Assembly: GCF_951805225.1 (NCBI RefSeq)
Contig: NZ_OX638201.1
Coordinates: forward strand, 6,138,001-6,202,000
Direction of reading: 5' to 3'
DNA length: 64,000 nucleotides
Origin: an uncultured Flavobacterium sp.
Lineage (GTDB): Bacteria; Bacteroidota; Bacteroidia; Flavobacteriales; Flavobacteriaceae
Part shown: positions 60,354 through 64,000 of the stretch, piece by piece
How the letters are laid out: each line of letters begins with the position of its first letter
Position numbering within the stretch: the first letter of the stretch is position 1
Notes under the pieces: generated by a model
Database searches by the model: none
Told to the model about the DNA's origin: nothing
What the model saw: only the letters and a program-made list of their open reading frames with translations
Made by a program: the position numbers and the translations under genes

Positions 60354-63344
60354 TTATTGCTCTAAAGTATCACAGTGATATTCTATTTTCTCTTTTTTGG
60401 TCGGTGCTTGTGTAGTCATTCCTTTGTTTTTCTCCTGTAACATTTGTCCAATCAACAAGCTTCTTTCTTTAGTAATTGCCAATTGTTTTTCGGCATCTTT
60501 TTGAATGTCAAAATATACCACACCATCAACAATTGTTTTTTCGACTACGGCATAAATAGACAAAGGATTATCGCTCCATAAAACAACATCAGCATCTTTC
60601 CCCACTTTAAGACTTCCTACTTTATCATCAATATGTAATAATTTGGCAGGATTCAGAGTTACAAATTTCCAGGCATCTTCTTCAGAAATATTTCCGTATT
60701 TAACAGCTTTTGCAGCTTCCTGATTTAGTCTTCTTGACATTTCGGCATCATCAGAATTATAAGCAACAACAAGACCTGCATTATGCATAATTGGTCCGTT
60801 AAACGGAATTGCATCGTTTACTTCAAATTTATAAGCCCACCAATCTGAGAAAGTCGAAGCGCCAACTCCGTGTTCTTTCATTTTATCGGCAACTTTATAA
60901 CCTTCAAGAATATGAGTGAAAGTGTTTACTCTAAAGTTGAATTTCTCCGTAACATTCATCAACATCAAAATCTCAGATTCTACATAAGAGTGACACGTGA
61001 TAAAACGCTCTTTATTGATAATTTCGGCCAACGTTTTCATTTCTAAATCCACTCTTGGAGCTTTTCCTTTTTTCGAACCTGCGTTGAATTTTTTCCAGCT
61101 TTCGTCGTATTCTTTCGCACGTTGAAAATAATCGGTAAAAACCTGTTCAACACCCATTCTGGTTTGTGGAAAACGAGTTGGATTATTAATTCCCCAATTG
61201 GCTTGTTTTACATTTTCTCCCAAAGCAAACTTGATAAACTTAGGTTGATTTTTGTATAACATTTCATCAGGAGCAGCGCCCCATTTCCATTTTACGATTG
61301 CAGAACGACCACCAATTGGGTTCGCAGATCCGTGTAGTAATTGAGAAGTTGTTACACCTCCCGCAAGGTCTCTGTATATATTAATATCTTCTGAATTGAC
61401 AACATCCTCAATCGTAACTTCGGCAGTAGAGTTATGTCCGCTTTCGTTAACACCTCTCGAAATGGCAATATGAGAGTGTTCGTCAATGATTCCGCTTGTG
61501 ATATGTTTGCCTTTTGCATCAATAACAGTAGCAGATGCATCTGAAAGATTTTTGCCAACAGCAGCGATTTTTCCGTTTTTGATTAAAACATCAGTTTCCG
61601 TTAAAATACCGTCTTTTTCGTTTGTCCAAACCGTAGCATTTTTGAATAATAAAGTCTGAGTCGTTAATTTTTTTGAATCACCAAAAGCAATATTTGGGAA
61701 AGTTGTTGGAACAATTGGATTTGGTTTCTCTACTTTAGAAGAATCTTTTACAGCAACAAAAGCACTTGTTTTTAAAGCTGTCCAAAACAATTCGTCTCCG
61801 TTTGCTAAAATCGCTTTTCCGGATAATTTTTCCGGCTTTTCGATAAATCCGGTTAAACGAGTAAAATTACCTTTGATAGTATCAGAAGGTTTAATCAATA
61901 ATGAAACCCAGTTTTTAGAAACAGAAAAAGTACTGTTTACCTTTTTAGCATCGACTGTAGTAATCTCAGATTTTGGAGCTTCAGCAGTTCCTTCAATTTT
62001 CCATTTATAACTATCTTTTCCAACAGTTAAGTCATAATTACCGCGAATATCTTTGGCATTAATATCATTAACCACATATTTAGTTCCTTGAACCCAGTTT
62101 TCGAATAGAATAGTTTTTTCGTCAAAAATTTCACCGGAAGTGATTACAAAATTGGCATAACTACCCGTTTTTAAACTTCCAACTTCATTACTTTTTCCAA
62201 GAATAGCTGCCGGAACTGTAGTCAAAGCTTCTAAAGCTTTTGTTTTATCAAAACCATATTTAATGGCTTTCAATAAATTAGTCTTGAAATCCTCCGTCTT
62301 TTTTAATTTATCAGTCGTTAAGGCAAAAACGATTCCGTTGTCCGAAAGTACCTTTAGATTTGTTGGCGCCTGATTCCAGAAACGCATATCAGCCAATTCG
62401 ATTTGGTTTGATAAATACGGATTTGAAACATCGTAAGCTTCAGGAAAACTTATCGGAATAATATATTTAGCGTTCGTGCTTTTAATTTCTTCGATTCTTT
62501 CAAATTCATTTCCGCTTCCTTTTAAAATATAATTTAAACCAAATTCTTTAGCAATTTTAGCCGCTCTTAAACTGTTTAATTTATCTTCTGTAGCAAAAAT
62601 TTGAACTAATTTTTCATTGCTTGCCAAAGCTTCAAGAGACAAATCTTTAGTGTCAGAATTTCCTTTTTTATACCAATCAAGGTCTAAATACATTTGGCGC
62701 AACAAAGCCATCATTCCCATTAAAGAACTTGGATAAGCCTGATTTGTCAAAGCACTTCTTGTAAACGCAAAGTGATTTGTGACTTTATTAGCAATAATTC
62801 TTTTATTGTTTTCGGCATTATTCAAGGCAACCAAAATTCCCGTTCCTTGTGCAACTCCATCAGGAATATGAGTTCCAACAACACCAAAACCAGCTTTTAA
62901 TAATTCTTCGGCCTTAGTTTGATCGTATTTAAAAGTTTCATACGTATTTACTTCAGGACGAATACTTTCGTTCCAGTAATAACCAACTCTTTTAGTATCG
63001 TACAAAGGATCCTGATCATATCTATTATTGCCTTTTGGTTTTTCGACCCCAAAACTGGTGTAGATGTCTATAAATGAAGGATAAATTGTTTTTCCTGCAA
63101 GATCAATTGTAATGCTATTTTTAGGAATTGCAATATTATTTCCAACAGAAACAACTTTGCCATCCTGAATTAGTAAAGTTCCTTTTTCGATTTTTTGCGT
63201 TGGAGTTACATAAATCGTGGCATTGGTAAAAACAGTGTAGTTTTTGTTTGTATTATGAACAGTTTCATTAACTGGAAAGTAGTCCTGCGCGTACGTTTTT
63301 GTTAAAAATACACTCAGAAAGAGTAGGAATAGGGCTTTTTTCAT
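60354..63344 (-). CDS. secreted tandem amidohydrolase, N-terminal half degenerate
   Basis: 996 aa with signal peptide (MKKALFLLFLSVFLTKTYAQ). Two amidohydrolase units. The first (about 25-470) ends its entry strand YPSFIDIYTSFGVEKP, with no H-x-H. The second (about 590-965) has TSGIIDEHSHIAISRG (H-x-H), FITCHSYVESE, NTFTHILEGYKVAD and VAYNSDDAEMSRRL, a complete ligand set for an imidazolonepropionase/prolidase-like metallohydrolase. Similar two-gene periplasmic amidohydrolase operons occur in Bacteroidota; natural substrate is not known to me. First gene of a two-gene operon. Confidence 0.9.
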   Translation of the reverse strand: MKKALFLLFLSVFLTKTYAQDYFPVNETVHNTNKNYTVFTNATIYVTPTQKIEKGTLLIQDGKVVSVGNNIAIPKNSITIDLAGKTIYPSFIDIYTSFGVEKPKGNNRYDQDPLYDTKRVGYYWNESIRPEVNTYETFKYDQTKAEELLKAGFGVVGTHIPDGVAQGTGILVALNNAENNKRIIANKVTNHFAFTRSALTNQAYPSSLMGMMALLRQMYLDLDWYKKGNSDTKDLSLEALASNEKLVQIFATEDKLNSLRAAKIAKEFGLNYILKGSGNEFERIEEIKSTNAKYIIPISFPEAYDVSNPYLSNQIELADMRFWNQAPTNLKVLSDNGIVFALTTDKLKKTEDFKTNLLKAIKYGFDKTKALEALTTVPAAILGKSNEVGSLKTGSYANFVITSGEIFDEKTILFENWVQGTKYVVNDINAKDIRGNYDLTVGKDSYKWKIEGTAEAPKSEITTVDAKKVNSTFSVSKNWVSLLIKPSDTIKGNFTRLTGFIEKPEKLSGKAILANGDELFWTALKTSAFVAVKDSSKVEKPNPIVPTTFPNIAFGDSKKLTTQTLLFKNATVWTNEKDGILTETDVLIKNGKIAAVGKNLSDASATVIDAKGKHITSGIIDEHSHIAISRGVNESGHNSTAEVTIEDVVNSEDINIYRDLAGGVTTSQLLHGSANPIGGRSAIVKWKWGAAPDEMLYKNQPKFIKFALGENVKQANWGINNPTRFPQTRMGVEQVFTDYFQRAKEYDESWKKFNAGSKKGKAPRVDLEMKTLAEIINKERFITCHSYVESEILMLMNVTEKFNFRVNTFTHILEGYKVADKMKEHGVGASTFSDWWAYKFEVNDAIPFNGPIMHNAGLVVAYNSDDAEMSRRLNQEAAKAVKYGNISEEDAWKFVTLNPAKLLHIDDKVGSLKVGKDADVVLWSDNPLSIYAVVEKTIVDGVVYFDIQKDAEKQLAITKERSLLIGQMLQEKNKGMTTQAPTKKEKIEYHCDTLEQ

Positions 63345-63517
63345 AGTTTATTTGCAAATTTGTTGCTAAAAATATGAAATATATGTTATCTAAAATTCAT
63401 TTTTTTGAATGATTTTTCTTTATTTATATAAAATTTTAATTAAACCGTTGATAAGTAGAGCTTAGGGAATAATAGGAGAAACCATTTGAGTATAATTACT
63501 AAATGCTTTACTTAAAT

Positions 63518-63650
63518 ACATAGAAACATAGATTTTAAACTAAAAAAAGAATTCAAAAAGAAATACATTTCTTTCACATAGCTATACTCTGTGCATTTTA
63601 ATTAAGTGAAACGCCTTTTTTGACAGGCAAGAGTCTATTTTTCTATGTGT
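63518..63650. repeat. inverted repeat, family E, copy 2
   Basis: Arms ACATAGAAACATAG (63518-63531) and CTATTTTTCTATGTGT (63635-63650) with an inner AAGTGAAACGCC that resembles the GACGTTTCACTTT core (reverse) of the element at 14081-14224. It fills most of the gap between the divergent amidohydrolase and oxidoreductase genes. Confidence 0.8.
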
Positions 63651-63675
63651 TAAAATTAATTTTACCAAAGGAGTT

Positions 63676-64000
63676 ATGAAAAATAATAATACAATTAAAT
63701 GGGGAATTATTGGTTTGGGAAATATTGCAAATCAATTTGCCAGCGATTTATTACTCTTAGAAGATGCTGAAATATTTGCAGTTGCTTCGAGAAATAAGGA
63801 TAAAGCGATTGAATTTGCAAATAAATACAATTGCCCAAAAGCATATGATTCTTACGACGCACTTTTTAAGGACGATCAGGTTGATATCATATACATTGCA
63901 ACTCCACACGATTCACACGCCGAATTATCTATAAAAGCATTAGAAAACGGAAAACATGTTTTATGCGAAAAACCAATGTCGCTGTCCTATAAAGATGCTA
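63676..64000 (+). CDS. Gfo/Idh/MocA family oxidoreductase (partial, runs off the window)
   Basis: The first 108 codons are present. KWGIIGLGNIANQFASDL is the Rossmann dinucleotide loop, then IFAVASRNKDKAIEFA, VDIIYIATPHDSHAELS and KHVLCEKPMSLS with the conserved EKP Lys, all typical of sugar or inositol dehydrogenases of this family. A clear AAAGGAG ribosome-binding site is 3 nt before the ATG, an unusually good match for Bacteroidota. Substrate unknown. Confidence 0.92.
   Translation, partial: MKNNNTIKWGIIGLGNIANQFASDLLLLEDAEIFAVASRNKDKAIEFANKYNCPKAYDSYDALFKDDQVDIIYIATPHDSHAELSIKALENGKHVLCEKPMSLSYKDA

Overview
The window looks like a chromosomal segment of a Flavobacterium-type member of the Bacteroidota. 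Evidence: AT-rich sequence; promoters of the Bacteroidota form TTG-N17-23-TAnnTTTG (for example before the 41-codon gene at 32919 and before pabB at 51931); secreted glycosidases with C-terminal type IX secretion (T9SS) sorting domains; a SusC/SusD pair; and the conserved minus-strand run tpx-dgkA-ftsK-lolA-lptF/G-ribB-thioesterase.

Layout. 240-2168 is a secreted GH5/ricin/T9SS glycosidase. 2520-2832 holds two identical tRNA-Ser(TGA) genes, each with its own promoter and terminator. 2982-10024 is a seven-gene housekeeping operon covering riboflavin synthesis, envelope lipid and lipoprotein transport, chromosome translocation and thiol peroxidase. 10364-11844 is a redox operon (2-Cys peroxiredoxin, thioredoxin, small helical protein) whose two spacers are long hairpins built of 8-9 nt repeats.

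11981-28577 is the most coherent accessory block and reads as a peptidoglycan/MurNAc salvage locus. It holds SusC and SusD, MurQ, a sodium:solute symporter, AnmK, a NagX/HGSNAT-like membrane acetyltransferase, a DUF187/GHL10 glycosidase, an AmpG-like permease, a TPR protein, a GNAT protein and a cytoplasmic NagZ-like GH3, with a divergent DeoR regulator. The inferred flow is capture and outer-membrane import of glycan fragments, trimming, inner-membrane import of GlcNAc-anhMurNAc or MurNAc, hydrolysis by NagZ, phosphorylation by AnmK and ether cleavage by MurQ to GlcNAc-6-phosphate.

28907-32357 is a three-gene cassette of the ABC-three-component (ABC-3C, Lamassu-related) conflict-system type: a nuclease-like effector, a small middle component, and a Rad50/SMC-like ATPase with a zinc-hook CPTC. 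Small unknown genes follow, including a 41-aa gene coupled to a 77-aa gene.

34989-64000 is mostly metabolic and envelope genes: a YdiJ-like FAD/Fe-S dehydrogenase, an APC permease, a GH57 enzyme with three starch-binding repeats, a PLP Cys/Met enzyme with a divergent Lrp regulator, lpdA, a lipocalin, a DoxX-like protein, pabB, tilS, dsbD, amt, two secreted amidohydrolases and the start of a Gfo/Idh/MocA oxidoreductase.

The other striking property is the intergenic DNA. At least seven families of imperfect inverted repeats fill the spacers, some nested inside one another and some made of strictly phased 7-mers or 8-mers whose arms can still pair in RNA through G-U wobbles. All calls rest on reading the sequence; no database search was run.
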